A stretch of 64,000 nt of DNA, taken from contig NC_132927.1 in assembly GCF_047675955.1 (NCBI RefSeq), positions 65,887,702-65,951,701 of the forward strand, in the 5' to 3' direction. The position numbers and the translations under genes were made by a program. The DNA comes from Chlorocebus sabaeus. Taxonomy: Eukaryota > Chordata > Mammalia > Primates > Cercopithecidae. The notes under the pieces are model-generated. The model ran no database searches. It was given only the letters and a program-made list of their open reading frames with translations, and had not been told where the DNA came from. Positions within the stretch are counted from its first letter, which is position 1. Every line of letters starts with the position of its first letter. Below are positions 35,456-47,514 of this stretch, piece after piece.

Positions 35456-35550
35456 GCTAAATTTCAAATCCTGGCACAAGATGTTCAAAAGAAAGACATT
35501 GGCTCCAACTGAACTCTTAGAAGGCAGATGCTAGGATCTGCAGCCCCAGG
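35456..35550 (+). other. Possible 3' part of a first exon ending at a splice donor
   Basis: The sequence CCCCAGG|GTAAGCG has a good donor, with the intron starting at 35551. It lies about 100 bp past the CpG island on the plus strand. A plus frame that starts in the island stops at 35534, before the donor. This would suit a non-coding or 5'UTR first exon. No transcript evidence is available. Confidence 0.4.
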
Positions 35551-36594
35551 GTAAGCGTAGGGCAGTACCTGGCAGACAGAGGTTTGCCCGGTGCACTGGT
35601 GACATTGGCGGTTCACAGACGTTGAGACGCGGTACGGGATCGATAAAGATAGATTTCAAAAATATAACGCTAAAAAGAAAAAAGGTTGAAAATGCGTGTG
35701 TTTAAAACAATGTTTTAAACTGTTTTTCCCAATATTTTCCCCCTGTTGACAGGCCCTTTTGCATTTCGCTTTCTTTTACTTTATAATATGCTCTTTTAAA
35801 TAACAAAGCCCCATATGGCTAAACATGTAGTCATTTGATTTTCAAAAGACCTCAAAAATTGCATCAAAATATGCACTCATGTATCTCCTAAGAAATCAAC
35901 GAGAAAGAATTAATGGTGGCATATGGCGTGCCTCATAGAGAAAACTTAATTACAAATTAAAACAAATGCAAAAATTCACAAATTCAGTAAACTGAAAGTA
36001 AATTATGATCCTAGATGTATACACAAATCAGCTCATGTACAATTAGGAAGGCTGTAAATTCCAGGTTTCTCTTTCACAAAGGGGAAAGGGTGTTTGTTAC
36101 ATGAACTCATATCAGATTCCTCTCGTTTGCCCCCAAAAGAGCTTTCAGCAACCTCTTGGCACATTCATTTACTGCAGCCCACCTGGAAAACAACTTTTAA
36201 TCTTGCAAGTGCTCATTTAAGAGGACAATTCTATTAGCCCTTAATTCAAAATAAAAGTGCTTTAGTTTGAAAAGCCTGTTTGAAAGGCTTCAAGACTGGG
36301 AGCTTTTTTTCAGTCTTTGGTATCACCAAGTTTGAAGGTCACAATTCTGTAAAACTGCTAATAACAATGGCACTGTGGTTTACATCATAAGGAAAATCAA
36401 ATATATGCTTTCTGATTTCTATTTTTGAAGCAGAAAAAGTCCCTTTGAAAAGTACTCTTGCCCTCCCCCTTTCCAATTTTAGCTAAACAAGTGTAATGGA
36501 AGATTTTTAGTATTAATTAAACATCAAAGGCACTTTCTCTGATGCCTCGTATCCACGCAAAAAAAAACTAGTTGTCATGTGTTACACTTGTCAA
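35551..36594. other. Unique AT-rich sequence downstream of the CpG island
   Basis: No repeat or gene recognised. Contains many TTTAAA/AATTA motifs, and the texture again resembles conserved non-coding DNA. Confidence 0.45.
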
Positions 36595-36790
36595 TCTTAA
36601 ATTACTTGCACATACATCTCATGAGATCTTTACCACATCTCTGCGAGAAAGCAGATACAATAATCTGCAATTTTCAAATGAGAAATTGGAGGTCCCAAAA
36701 GGTAAACTGACTTGTTGAAAAATCACATGGCTGGTGAGCAGAGCAGCTGGAATCCCATCCTGTCTCTGCTTCCAGCAAGCCCTGTTTTTT
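36595..36790 (-). mobile_element. MIR, antisense
   Basis: 'tctcatgagatctttaccac', 'ttttcaaatgagaaattgga', 'ctgacttgttgaaaaatcac' and 'atggctggtgagcagagcag' follow the antisense MIR order. Confidence 0.75.
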
Positions 36791-37821
36791 GAGTGCATCA
36801 CCTGGCCTCCCAACTATCTCTCTGTAAGTACTGTGGAAAATGAAGCATCTGAAACAAAAATGCAGGTAGGTTTTTTTAGTCATCATTTCTTACCTGTCTC
36901 AGAGCAGCAATTTGCCAGCAAGGAAATATGAAGCTTGTTGGAAGTATGTTAGTCTCTGCTAAAATGAGAAAGATGGCTAGGAAGACCCACCCACACTGGT
37001 CAGATTTCTGTCCTGGAGCTGCCCAGGGCAACCTGGCAGACAGAAAACTTCAAACTCTGAGGCTGAGCAATGCCTCATCCCCCGTACGTCTTTTTGCTCT
37101 TTATCAGAAATTAAGAACTGACTCCACTTGACACATGGAGGAGTAGCATTTTCTCAAATTGAACTTGGGTTGCTATGAGCAGTCCCAGCACCGAAAGGCC
37201 TCAAAAACTCTGGAAATTCGTATATAAGGTGGCCTATTAGTGCGATCCAGGGTGTCTCTGTCCAGACCTGATGACCCCTGGAACTTTGATGGGTCTGTAG
37301 GACATCCCTTCTCAGCCCTCCTGCACCCATGGTAAAGTCAACACCCAGTTCTGTGTGGCCGACCCCTTCCTCCTCCTCTCTGCCAAAAGGAAATGTAACT
37401 TCTCTGATGATATGTCCTTAAATGCCAGCCAGGTGACGGGCTGGGTGACATTTAACTGAAAAAAAAAAAAAAAAAACAGAAACATTTCATGCTGAAAAGT
37501 GATTCATTCCTTTTCTCGTGCAATTCACAAGGGCGGGGCTAGGCATGGCTATACATTGGAAAATGTGTCTGACCTTCCTGGAAGGATTAAAGCAAAACGT
37601 ACTTGATGAATTCATTTGATCCCTTTGTTGAAAACTGGTCTAATTACTTTATAGTCACACCATCCATGTGCCTGGCAAATATTGCAAATGCTAGGCTCAA
37701 AGCAATCTTAGCCCCAGTAGCAAATGATGAGAAGCTGGGAAGAAATGCTGGTGGTAAGCTGAGTTCACCTCTAGCTCAAAGCTAGAGCACACCAGAAGAG
37801 GTACTGGTCAGAAGAAACTGT
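36791..37821. other. Unique sequence
   Basis: An A18-type run at about 37459-37476 has no adjacent retroelement I can recognise. No supported gene. Confidence 0.45.
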
Positions 37822-38045
37822 CATTCATTCATTCATTCATTTGTCCATCCATTCATCCAATTGTGTATGTATCAAATGTTGAGCAAGGTACTGTTCTAGG
37901 CTCTGGGTAGAAAAAATAAAGTTTTCAAGCACTCCTATCGTATGGAGCCCACAGACAGGCAAACAATTGCAGTGCAGTGGTACCAGTGGAGCTGTAAAAT
38001 CATGACACCGGGGATATGAGGGCAATCTGGCTGCGACATCTGTCA
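37822..38045 (-). mobile_element. L2 3' end, antisense, with (CATT)n start
   Basis: CATT units at 37824-37841, then 'tgttctaggctctgggtag', 'ctatcgtatggagcccacag' and 'gacaggcaaacaattgcag', in the order of an antisense L2 3' end. Confidence 0.72.
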
Positions 38046-39012
38046 TCCCATTGATCTCCAGGGTTGATTCAGCTGATCTGGCTGGCTAGGCAGGTGTCCC
38101 CTTTCTCCTTCACCGCTCCATCTGTGTCCCTCCTGAAGCTGTGCACTCCATCGAAGAGGACGACCATCCCTGACAGAGGAGGACTGGGCTTTGGTCAAGG
38201 GTGTATGAATCGCTGTGCTCCCCTGCTAGAACCTCCAAACGGGCACTGAAATCACTGGTGCTCTATATTCAAACACCAACTGCCCTGGTCCTGGGCCAGT
38301 TGTCTTCTAAGCCATTCCAGGCCTGCCCTTTGCTCCGTGTTGCCAGGAGCTGTCTCTGGCAGGATGAGTTTCACAGACGCTTGGGTCAGTTGGTTGGTGG
38401 CTGGATATGGCCAATGAGGGGCACTGGAGGAGTGGAGGAAGAAAAGAAGGTAGAAGCCAGAGACCATCATTGTGTCCCTCCTGCCTTTGATGGCATCTCT
38501 AGCAGTGGCTGCATCTGGCTGAGGCTTCTGTCAGGTGACTGTAGGCCCTGGGCTCAGTAACACGGCCACTTCCTGTTAACTGTCCAGCGTGAGGACGTTC
38601 TTCGCTCTCTGCTGGGATTAGTTTCTGGGTGACTTCCCTGAAATGCATATGAGAGTGGGGAAAAGAAAGTCCCCACTGGAGAGGATATCCTGGGCAAAGG
38701 CATGAGTGGATGAAGATGCGAGGCGGGCCAGCGCACTGCCTGGGGAGCAGCGATGCTAAAGTGAAGGCTTCGGATGAGGCGACGTCTGTAGATCCTGCTG
38801 GAGGTGCCACCAGGATCCAGAGTCCACCGGGCTTTGAACTTGATTGTGATTTCTACATGGGAAACCCCTTTATCTCCCTTTAGCCTTTGCTTAAATGTTC
38901 CCTTCCCAATGTCTCTTCCTCCTCCTCATCCTGCTTTTTTCCTTCTTCCCTTTCCCTTACCACTTTCTGATACATTACTATTTACTTATCATTTTTATTC
39001 ATTATCTGTTCC
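38046..39012. other. Unique sequence, moderately GC-rich
   Basis: Several overlapping frames of 60-119 codons on both strands, none recognisable. No gene called. Confidence 0.4.
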
Positions 39013-39013
39013 A

Positions 39014-39014
39014 C

Positions 39015-39043
<29 letters not shown>
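39014..39043 (+). repeat. (CA)n microsatellite
   Basis: About 13 CA units, sitting just upstream of an L2 3' end. Confidence 0.95.
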
Positions 39044-39045
<2 letters not shown>

Positions 39046-39165
39046 ATAAAGTTCTACAGGGCCAGGAACCTTTGCTCTATTCAATGATAATTTACAAGAA
39101 CATAAAACAGTGACTGGTACATAGTAGGTGCTCAATAAATGTTTTTAATGAATGAATAAAGTTAA
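39044..39165 (+). mobile_element. L2 3'-end fragment, sense
   Basis: 'cagtgactggtacatagtag' then 'gtgctcaataaatgttttta' and 'atgaatgaataaa' match the L2 3' terminus. Confidence 0.82.
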
Positions 39166-39180
39166 TAAATAAAAAGTTAT

Positions 39181-40001
39181 TTATAGTAGTCAGAGTTCTC
39201 CAGAGAAACAGAACCAGTAGGATGTATTTATTATATATATAGAGAGAAAAGGGATTGATTATAAGGATTTGGGTCATGTGATTAAGGAGGCTGACAAGTC
39301 CCCAGATTTGCACCCAGCAAGCTGTAGGCCAAGGAGAGTCAATGGTGTAGTTCCAGTCTGAAGGCCAGCAAACTCCAGACCCAGGAAGAGCTGATGTTTC
39401 CGTTGAGTTTGAAGGCAGGAAAAAAACCAATGTCCCAGCTCAAGGCAATCAGGCAGGAGGAGGTAGTCCCTCTTACTAGAGGGAGGGCTAGCCTTTTGTT
39501 CTAGCTGGGCCTTCGGCTGATTGAATGAGGCCCACTCACATTAGGGTGGGTGTCTGCTTTCTTAGCCTACCTATTCAAATGTTAATTATTATTATTATTA
39601 TTTTTTTGAGACAGTCTTGCTCTGTCACCCAGGCTGGAGTGCAGTGGTGTGATCTTGGCTCACTGCAACCTCTGCCTCCCAGGTTTAAGCGATTCTCTTG
39701 CCTCAGCCTCCCAAGTAGCTGGGACTACAGACATGTACCCTCATGCCTGGCTTATGCCTGGCTTATCTTTGTATTTTTAGTAGAGATGGGGTTACGCCAT
39801 GTTGGCCAGGCTGGTCTCAAACTCCTGGCCGCCTTGGCCTCCTAAAGTGCTGGGATTAGAGGCATGAGCCACTGCACCTGGCCTCAAATGTTAATCTTAT
39901 CTGAAAAACACCCTTACAGACACACCCAGAATAATGGTTACCCAAATATGTGGACACCCCACGGCCCAGGCAAGTTGACACGTAAAATTAACCATCACAT
40001 T
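39181..40001 (+). mobile_element. Dispersed repeat copy 2 (family unassigned), split by an Alu
   Basis: 39181-39586 plus 39884-40001. It starts 'agtcagagttctccagagaa' and ends 'ttgacacgtaaaattaacca', and is better preserved than copy 1 at 2310-3378. The Alu insertion point is homologous to that of the second Alu in copy 1. Confidence 0.82.
39587..39883 (-). mobile_element. AluS, antisense, with small internal tandem duplication
   Basis: TCAAATGTTAAT flanks both ends (39575-39586 and 39884-39895). 'tgcctggcttatgcctggct' near 39745 is a 10-bp unit repeated within the right-arm start. Confidence 0.93.
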
Positions 40002-40263
40002 GTAAAAGACCGTGTTTTATCAGGATCATTCTAGAAAGTGTATGGAAGATTATTTAGATCCAAAATGTTTTAGATATCAGAAGGCAGGGTGACATATTAA
40101 GAGGTAACTATTATCCTAGTTCAGAAGGAGACCTGAAAGAATTCATCGTTGGTGGCTTCAGATGACCCTTCAGTGACCCATGGGTGGTGTGTGATGTTAC
40201 ACACACCGAAGGCACCACACAGACACAACTCTCGGAGGAATCCATCAGAAGTGCAATGCCTAG
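40002..40263. other. Unique sequence
   Basis: No gene seen. Confidence 0.4.
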
Positions 40264-40277
40264 AAAAGAACACAGTG

Positions 40278-40580
40278 TGGCCGGGCGCGGTGGCTCAATC
40301 CTGTAATCCCAGCACTTTGGGAGGCTGAGGCGGGTGGATCACAAAGTCAGGAGTTCGAGACCAGCCTGGCCAATATGGCGAAACCCCGTCTCTACTAAAA
40401 ATATAAAACTTAGCCGGGAGTGTTGGCAGACGCCTGTAGTCCCAGCTACTCGGGAGGCTGAGGCAGGAGAATCGCTTGAACCCGGGAGGCGGAGGTTGTA
40501 GTGAGCCGAGATTGGGCCACTGCACTCCAGCCTGGGAGACAGAGCGAGACTCCGCCTCAAAAAAAAAAAAAAGAAAAGAA
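40278..40580 (+). mobile_element. AluS, full length, sense
   Basis: Perfect target duplication AAAAGAACACAGTG at 40264-40277 and 40581-40594. Confidence 0.94.
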
Positions 40581-40594
40581 AAAAGAACACAGTG

Positions 40595-41970
40595 GATAAC
40601 TACGGGGGGTCCTGGCTGCTCTTGCAACAGGCTGAGGACAACAGTGTCCTCTGGCCACTTTAACTGCTCAGTTGCAGTAGACACAAAGCAGGGTGGCAAC
40701 CTGGCTCCTTTTGGGGGGATTTCTCATTCCACGCAATGGTCCTGGTGTTGAGTAGGAACAGGCTTCTTATAGCATGACTGTAGAATTGGGCCCAGGGTGG
40801 GCACTTGGCATGCTGGGCACTTGGCCCCATGCCAGGACAATTAGGGTCCTCTGAAGTTCCCTAACTGAAGCCAGGGGAAGCGAGGATCCTTCTCTTCACT
40901 TAGATTGCCAAACTTGGGTGCCACCAGTAGCCCCACCCTCAGTTTGCAGGCTCAGAAGATGGATAACTGCACAACTATTAGCCCAAGCATGACGTTAAAA
41001 CACAATGAAAGCCCAATATAAACTTTGGATTATCCAAACAAACTTTTTTCCCCTCCATCATCATAAACAGTTTAGAATAGGCTGTATATATCGCCACCAT
41101 TTATATACACACAAGGATGCACCAAAATCCTCACTGCACTGGGAAGATCCCGGGAACACTCCTCAGCTTTCTAGATACAGGTGGTATCAGGTGATCCTGA
41201 AAGAAAGATTTTCCACTTGCTTCTTTGTATGCTTCCAATTGCAATAAAATGCCACCCGTCTTCACCCTATGAAGTCACAAGCCTTAACATTCCCCATGAA
41301 ACCGATAGCCTCACCCTTTCACTAATGCAGGCTTAGAAGATGGTGAAATCACACGTGACTTGGATGTCATTACTTTTACCCACCCTTTTATAAGGGATTT
41401 ATTGCCTCTCAGCGGTGACAGCACTAAATCAGTCCTATGAATCTATGCTTGTCAAGAGGAATGGACAAAACTCACTTTGATTCCTTTGTCTCTCCGATAT
41501 CTATCACATTTATTCCTTCGTTGACCAAACCCAGCAATCTGCCATGGGCTTGCTTTGGCAATAGTGGCTAATGAGTGACATCTCATCCCCCACTCTTACA
41601 GATCCAGTCATGGAATTGCCCACAGTTTGTGTTTCTCAGACCCCCTTCTCAGTTCTGGCTCAGGCCCTTTAGGAATCATTTATCTTGGGGTCTGACTCCC
41701 AAGCAGGGCTGTGAAGAAGGCCTTGAGAGGAAAGCGTGGGGCAGAACGCTGCCAAAAAAACAGCCCAATCTGGCTCTCAGCCAACCAGCTGGCTGCTGCG
41801 CGAAGGCCTCTCCCAGCCTCTCCAGACCCTCCTTTGTCTCCCTCAGCCTCCCTTTCTCAGCTGTCTCGCCTCAGGTAATCATCCACACTCTGCACTTGCC
41901 CAGCTCTTTTTATTCCCGCATTTCAGATCACTTTACACACGTTAATTAAGCCTTAAACCACTCAGGAAAG
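40595..41970. other. Unique sequence
   Basis: Open frames up to 124 codons (41575-41949) have no recognisable domain. No gene called. Confidence 0.4.
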
Positions 41971-41979
41971 AAAAGCAAA

Positions 41980-42125
41980 AGGCGCGTGGGGATGTTTGCA
42001 CTGCGCTCCTCCCAGCCGCTCTGGCCCCGGGAGCAGGCCAGCCGCGGGCCGCCCCACTCCCACCCCGGGAGGAAGGAGAGCCGTAGAGGCTGCCGGAGAC
42101 CAGGAGGGCTTCTTCTGCGACACGC
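41980..42125. promoter_or_regulatory. Small CpG-rich patch (possible minor promoter or enhancer)
   Basis: About a dozen CpGs in about 150 bp ('aaggcgcgtggggatg', 'ggccagccgcgggccgcccc', 'caccccgggaggaagg'). It contains a GCCGCGGGC AP-2-like site. It is too short for a standard CpG island. Confidence 0.45.
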
Positions 42126-42737
42126 AGGGTTGGGGTGTCAAGGGTGGAAACTGACTCCACACATCACAGAACACCCCATCTCATTGAGAGGCACATGTCA
42201 TTGTTATGGGACAACCTCCCATGTAGCAGTCACCCGCCACAGTTGATCCAGATGACCTTTGGAAGGTGGGTCCTGGGCAAGACGGCTGGTAGAAAGAGGA
42301 GGTCTCGGCATCACACCTGGGTTAGGTGCACTTCAGCCTGTACCGTTGTGGTCGTGATCGTGGGTTTTTGAATCAGAGATGTCTTAGGTCACATCTGGGC
42401 TCTGTTGTCTCCCAGCTCAGCTGTCTTCCACATGTTGCTTTGTATCCCAGGGCCCACGGTCGTATCTGCAAAGTGCATGTGACAGTATCCACTACCCTCC
42501 CTCTACCTGGATTTTTGTGGAGGATGAAATTAGATCATGCATGCAAAGTACTGGCACGCTAGTGGTAGATGTTAGAGCTTGTTTGAGCCATCTCTATGTT
42601 TAGTCCCAGCCAGTCTGAATTAATGTAGTTCTGCTGTGGCTGTTTGGACCCTCTAGCTCAAATTGGTGCTAAAGTCTGTCATTCACAAGAAATGGTGGGG
42701 AAATCCAAATGAAGTCTGTAGTTCAGTTAATAGTCTG
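42126..42737. other. Unique sequence
   Basis: No gene seen. Confidence 0.4.
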
Positions 42738-42885
42738 TATCAGTGGTAATTTTTTAGTTTTGGTAAATGTGTCATGGTTATTTGAGACGTTACAGGAAGT
42801 TGGGTAAGTGGTGTGAACTCTTCTGTTTTTGCAACAAATGTTCATCTAATAATAACAATAATCTTATGAAAATACATCAAAATTC
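42738..42885 (+). mobile_element. L1M 3'UTR fragment, sense
   Basis: 'tatcagtggtaattttttag', 'tgtcatggttatttgagacg', 'aagttgggtaagtggtgtg' and 'tgtttttgcaacaaatg' follow the L1 3'-end order. Confidence 0.6.
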
Positions 42886-42918
42886 GTAATGGCTACACAG
42901 CGGGCATCATACTTCACC

Positions 42919-43303
42919 TGATATGGTTAGGCTTTGTGTCCCCACCCAAATCTCATCTTGAATTGTAATCCCCATAATCCTCACAATCCCCACATGTAAA
43001 GGAAGAGACCAAGTGCAGGTAATTGAATCCTGAGGGCGGTTTCCCCCATGCTGTTCTCGTCATAGTGAGTTCTCACAAGATTTGATGGGTTTATAAGGTG
43101 CTCTTCTGCTTTCACGTGACACTTCTCCTTCCTGCCACCTTGTAAAAAAAGGTGCCTTGCTTCCTTTTTGCCTTCTGCCGTGATTGTAAGTTTCCTGAGG
43201 CCTCCCCAGCCATGCTGAACTGTGAGTCAGTCAAACTTCTTTCCTTTATAAATTACCCAGTTTCAGGCAGTCCTTTACAGCAGTATGAAAATGGACTAAT
43301 ACA
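42919..43303 (+). mobile_element. MSTA/THE1-like solo LTR (ERVL-MaLR)
   Basis: Begins TGATATGGTTAGGCTTTGTG and contains 'cccaaatctcatcttgaatt', 'gctgttctcgtcatagtgag', 'gccttctgccgtgattgtaa' and 'tataaattacccagtttcag'. It ends 'aaatggactaataca'. About 385 bp, with no internal retroviral sequence. Flanks TCACC/TTACC may be the 5-bp duplication. Confidence 0.9.
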
Positions 43304-43841
43304 TTACCTGTATTTTTAGTGTACTATATTAAGATACTCCATAGTGACCAAAAACATGCCAACTCTTTGTTACCAAAATAAGAGGCAATTTATGTTATCT
43401 CTAGTTGTTATCACCACCAAGAAAAATCCCTTCAGTTTTCAGTGTCTACAAGGTACCATATTGAACCTTAAAATAGCAAATATTACTATCCGGTAAAACC
43501 ATTACCTGTGTGGCAGTCATTTTAAAGTAGCTGTTTGGATGTAAGATACTTGATAGCCTTACCATTTAAGCCCCCAGTGCTTCCCTTATTTCACAGAAAA
43601 TGAATGGCTTGCCAGTCAATCAGCTCTGAGCTTTCCCTTTTGGTGGGTGGTGACTAGGAAGAGCAATCTTGTCAAATAACACTGTAGATTATATCCGCTT
43701 GCCACTCTGAGTAGTTTTTGAGAGGTTCATCTTAAAATGCTGAGGATATCTTTTCTTTCCCTAATGTAATAGGGACCAGATGATTTAAATGCTTTTATGT
43801 CCTCATTTCTTAATACCATGCAAATTGTACTCGCAGAGGGT
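43304..43841. other. Unique sequence
   Basis: No gene seen. Confidence 0.4.
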
Positions 43842-43855
43842 CAGAAGGAGATCTT

Positions 43856-44160
43856 CCTTCCTTTCTTCCTTTCTTTTTTTTGGCAGGGTCTTGCCCTGTT
43901 GCTCCGAGGCTGGAGAACAGTGGCTTGATCATAGCTCACTGCAACCTCGAATTCCCCAGGCTCAAGTGGTTCTCCTGCCTCGGCCTCCAGAGTAGCTAGG
44001 ACTGCTGGTGTGTGGCACTACACCCAGCTAATTTTTCTTATTTTTTGTAAACACAGGGGTCTTGCTATATTGCACAGACTGGTTTCCTGGACTTAAACGA
44101 TCCTCGGGCCTCAGCCTCTCAAAGTACTAGGATTACAAGCATGAGCCACCACACCCGGCC
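43856..44160 (-). mobile_element. AluJ, full length, antisense
   Basis: CAGAAGGAGATCTT (43842-43855) and CAGAAGGAGATTTT (44161-44174) flank it. The tail shows TTCC drift. Confidence 0.9.
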
Positions 44161-44174
44161 CAGAAGGAGATTTT

Positions 44175-45929
44175 CATTGAGTGAATGGTGAGTTTTATGA
44201 AGAACCTCGACATGGATCCCTCCCATCAAAGAATGTGAATAGACAATGGCTACATTAAGTGGGTTCTGTGAGACTCACAGCTTTAAAACGCAAACCCTCT
44301 GTCTTGTCAAGTTGCTCAGCTCTCCAGGTGATTGGCGATCTGTGAGGTGTGACTCCTGAATGTAGAGGAGCTATACCTGGACATTTGATTGTGCCTGTTG
44401 ACCGAGCATTCATAATCAACAGTTGGGTTGGCATCTGCTGCCCGCAGGGCATTAATGGATCTGGGCCTGTGAAGAAGGTTAGGGCATAGCCCCAGTTCTC
44501 AAGTATGAGAATGACATTTGTCACTCTTTTTAGTTGCCCAGGATGTGACCTCTTCCTGTGCCCGGGGAATCCCCAATCTCAGGAGGCAAAGCCACCCCCG
44601 CTAAAACTGGAAATGGCACAGACCACATGCCCACCCTTTCTTGCAGTTGAGAGTACAAGGGACATAACCTAGGTTTCCCCAGCAGCTGGGGATAGGAGGG
44701 AGTGGGGTAGTGCTTCATTCAGCAGCCGTAGGAGTGCCAGCAGCCTCTACGGCAGAGCGCAACAGCGTTGGTGTCCATAGCAGGACCATCACCTGCCCCA
44801 ACTGCGGCCTGAATTTAATTTAGGCCTTGATCCAGACTGCATCCTCTTGGAGCTGATCCTCTAGCTCTCTTAAGGATCCTTGTGAGCCACCCACCATCCT
44901 GTAAACAAATGCCCTTCCTGCTGAGATCAGCCATGCTCAGCTTCTGTTGACTGATACAGGAGTCTCCTCTCAGAGTCTCTATCTTGGATACCAGTTGCAC
45001 CAACAAGCCATTATTCTTCCAGCAGTGGCATGATGTTCCTGCTGATCCCTCACTTGTCAGACTCCTCCTGTCATGACAACATACACTTAGGGATGGCGCA
45101 TCTGTGGCCATGGAATGAGATTTCACTAGTTACCTTGGTTGTTGGTGCTAAGTGAATCAACCAGAAATGTAAGCAAATTTAATCTCAAGTACTTTTCTGC
45201 ATGGGCAAGATGGGGCATGCATTGATACATGTTTCTGGTAACACTGGTAGGAGTCTTTCTTATGACACCAGAGAACGTAATACAGTAGGAGTTTTGGCCA
45301 AAAGAAAGAAACGACAATGACAACAACAACAACAACAACAAAACCCTCCATAGTTACAGGGAAAACATTTTTTGCTATTTTTTAATAGAAAAGGAACAGT
45401 TTCAATATTCAGTTTATCTTCTTTATCCCGCCTCTTGTTTTTGTGTTGTGGAAATCCCATTGTGAACACTTATACTTCATCCATTGACTAGATGACACTG
45501 AACTTCACGATAGGAAACTTTCAGTGTGAGATGGATCATCTTGTTTCAAAGAGCAAAGAACTGATCCCTGAAAAGATTGCGAGACCGTGAGCTTCCATTG
45601 ATAAAAACCAGGAATACAGGTTTTTCGTATACTCCCAGCAAGTTAAACGTGGAAGTAGAATAATTTCTTCCAAAACAAGAAGACAAAGATATCGTTAATC
45701 CTTTCCATTGCATTACTTTTAGCAGCCGTAAAAATAAGCCCAGCAACAAATACTCAGGGTCTTAAATGAAAGTAGAGTGGATTTAAGAGAATTGGAGCAG
45801 AGGGCACAATGAAAGTTCCTTTGCTTTCATTTTGAATTTTGTGTGTGTTCAGTTGTCCAGCGACTGTGACTCCATGAGGGAGGGTGATCATCCCTGCACA
45901 GCTGCAAAGCGTAGGGGCCATGGTTTCCA
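44175..45929. other. Unassigned sequence with a (CAA)n microsatellite
   Basis: A CAA run at 45319-45344. The GC-richer part near 44530-45000 might be an old LTR, but I do not recognise it. No supported gene. Confidence 0.4.
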
Positions 45930-46960
45930 CCTTTTTTCCTCCCATGTCTCTGTCAATCTGGCTTCCACTGAAATCACTTTCACTAATGCACTAATAAATC
46001 CCCAACGGCTTAATCTACCTATCTATGCTGTGTCACACTGCTACTTTCATTTTCTTGCAATTCTTGCCTTTACTGAGCTCTACATTCTTCCTGTTTTCCT
46101 TCTCCCTTTCTGGCCAGTCCTTCTCCATCTCTCTCACTGGCTCGTCCTCCTCCCCGCCGCCCCCCAACTAAGGCCGTAGTTCTCTCATGGGTTATTTTCT
46201 CTTCCGTTCCACATGCTTTTTCCTGGTGATCATGTCCATTTTCATGCCTTCTGACAATCACCAGTAACCAATGACCAGCACGTACATACTTCCTGAATTT
46301 CAAATCCCTGTCTCCAATAAGCTCCTGGACCCCTCCACCTGAATATTTTGCTGTCACCTCAAATTCAAATTCAGTGTCTCAGTCTGGATTATTATCATTT
46401 TGCTCCAAACCTCCGCTTTTATTGTTTTTTTTAGACAGGGTCTTGCTCTGCACCCCCAGGCTGGAGTGCAGTGGCATGATCATGGCTCACCGCAGCCTTT
46501 ACCTCCTGGGCTCAGGTGATCCTCCTACCTCAGCCTCCTGAGTAGCTGGGACTACAGGCACGCACCACCATGCTCAGCTAATTTTTTGTAATTTTTGTAG
46601 AGATGGGATTTCTCCACATTGCCCAGCCTGGCCTGGAACTCCTGGGCTCAAGCGATCTGCCCTCCTTGGCCTCCCAAAGCACTGGGATTACAGGCGTGAG
46701 TCACTGTATCTGACCAAACCTTCACTTCTTATATTCCTATATTAACTGCCCAGAAAGCTCAAAATTATCCTCAGCATGCCCCTCCCTCCCGTTCCACACT
46801 CATTCACCAAATTCTACAGATTCTGCCTTAGAGATTGATCGTAAACCTGGCCTTCCTCTCCATCCTTCTGGCCTTTGCCTCAGTGCAGCCCCCTTCCCCT
46901 CTCTGTGGCTGCAGTCCCTGACACATCCCCATACTGCTTCACAGTTATCTTGCACCACAT
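45930..46960 (+). mobile_element. L2 LINE fragment of about 740 bp, sense, split by AluJ
   Basis: 'ccttctccatctctctcactg' and 'ctcgtcctcctcccc' near 46120, then 'ctccctcccgttccacac', 'tcaccaaattctacagattctg' and 'cttcctctccatccttctg' near 46790-46865 follow the L2 3' half. The AluJ at 46423 separates the parts. The long minus frame here (47336-46800) is antisense to L2. Confidence 0.65.
46423..46714 (-). mobile_element. AluJ, full length, antisense
   Basis: Flanks CAAACCTCCGCTTTTA and CAAACCTTCACTTCTTA resemble a decayed target duplication. J-type bases throughout. Confidence 0.9.
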
Positions 46961-47514
46961 GAGACAGACTGCTTGGGCAGCCAAGGGAGGAGAGCTCCAG
47001 CAGACCTAGGAGGCCAAGCAGATGGGAGCCAGCAAAGGAACAAAGGTTATCCACGCGGTCAGGACCCTGGGGGATCCTGAGGCTTGAATGGAAGCTATAG
47101 TTCTGCAATTGTAGCAAGTCCTGCCTCCAGCAGTGACCAAGCTGATCCCTAACTCCTCGGAGGATTCCCAGGGTAGGAAGGAAGCTGCCCCTGGCCATAG
47201 AACTCATTACCCTAAAATACCATCTCAATTCCATCGCTTCCCAGTCCCCAGTCTGGTGATTCTCCATCATCCACAGAATCCACAGAGTACACTTTCTATT
47301 TCCCACCGAGTACTCCAGGACCCCGTAATTGTTCACGCAGCTTTGCTGTTGAGTATGTCAATTACTCACCTAAATTAGCCATTCCCCTCTCTCACACTTA
47401 ACTATTGACTGTGATTTTCCAGCCTCTGAAATTTGCCTATGCCTTTTCTCCTCCTAGAATCGTGTCCTATAGGTCCTCAAACCTATTTGTTTAGGTCTTA
47501 TGTGGTTTTTCACT
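46961..47514. other. Unique sequence
   Basis: No supported gene. Confidence 0.4.

Noticed and set aside
35000..35534. Long open frames on both strands of the CpG island (149 and 162 codons)
   Set aside because: GC-rich DNA lacks stop codons. The Arg/Pro/Ala-rich products match no family I know and overlap each other in antisense.
46800..47336. 178-codon minus-strand frame, the longest in the window
   Set aside because: Partly antisense to an L2 fragment. No domain, no CpG promoter, no recognisable protein.
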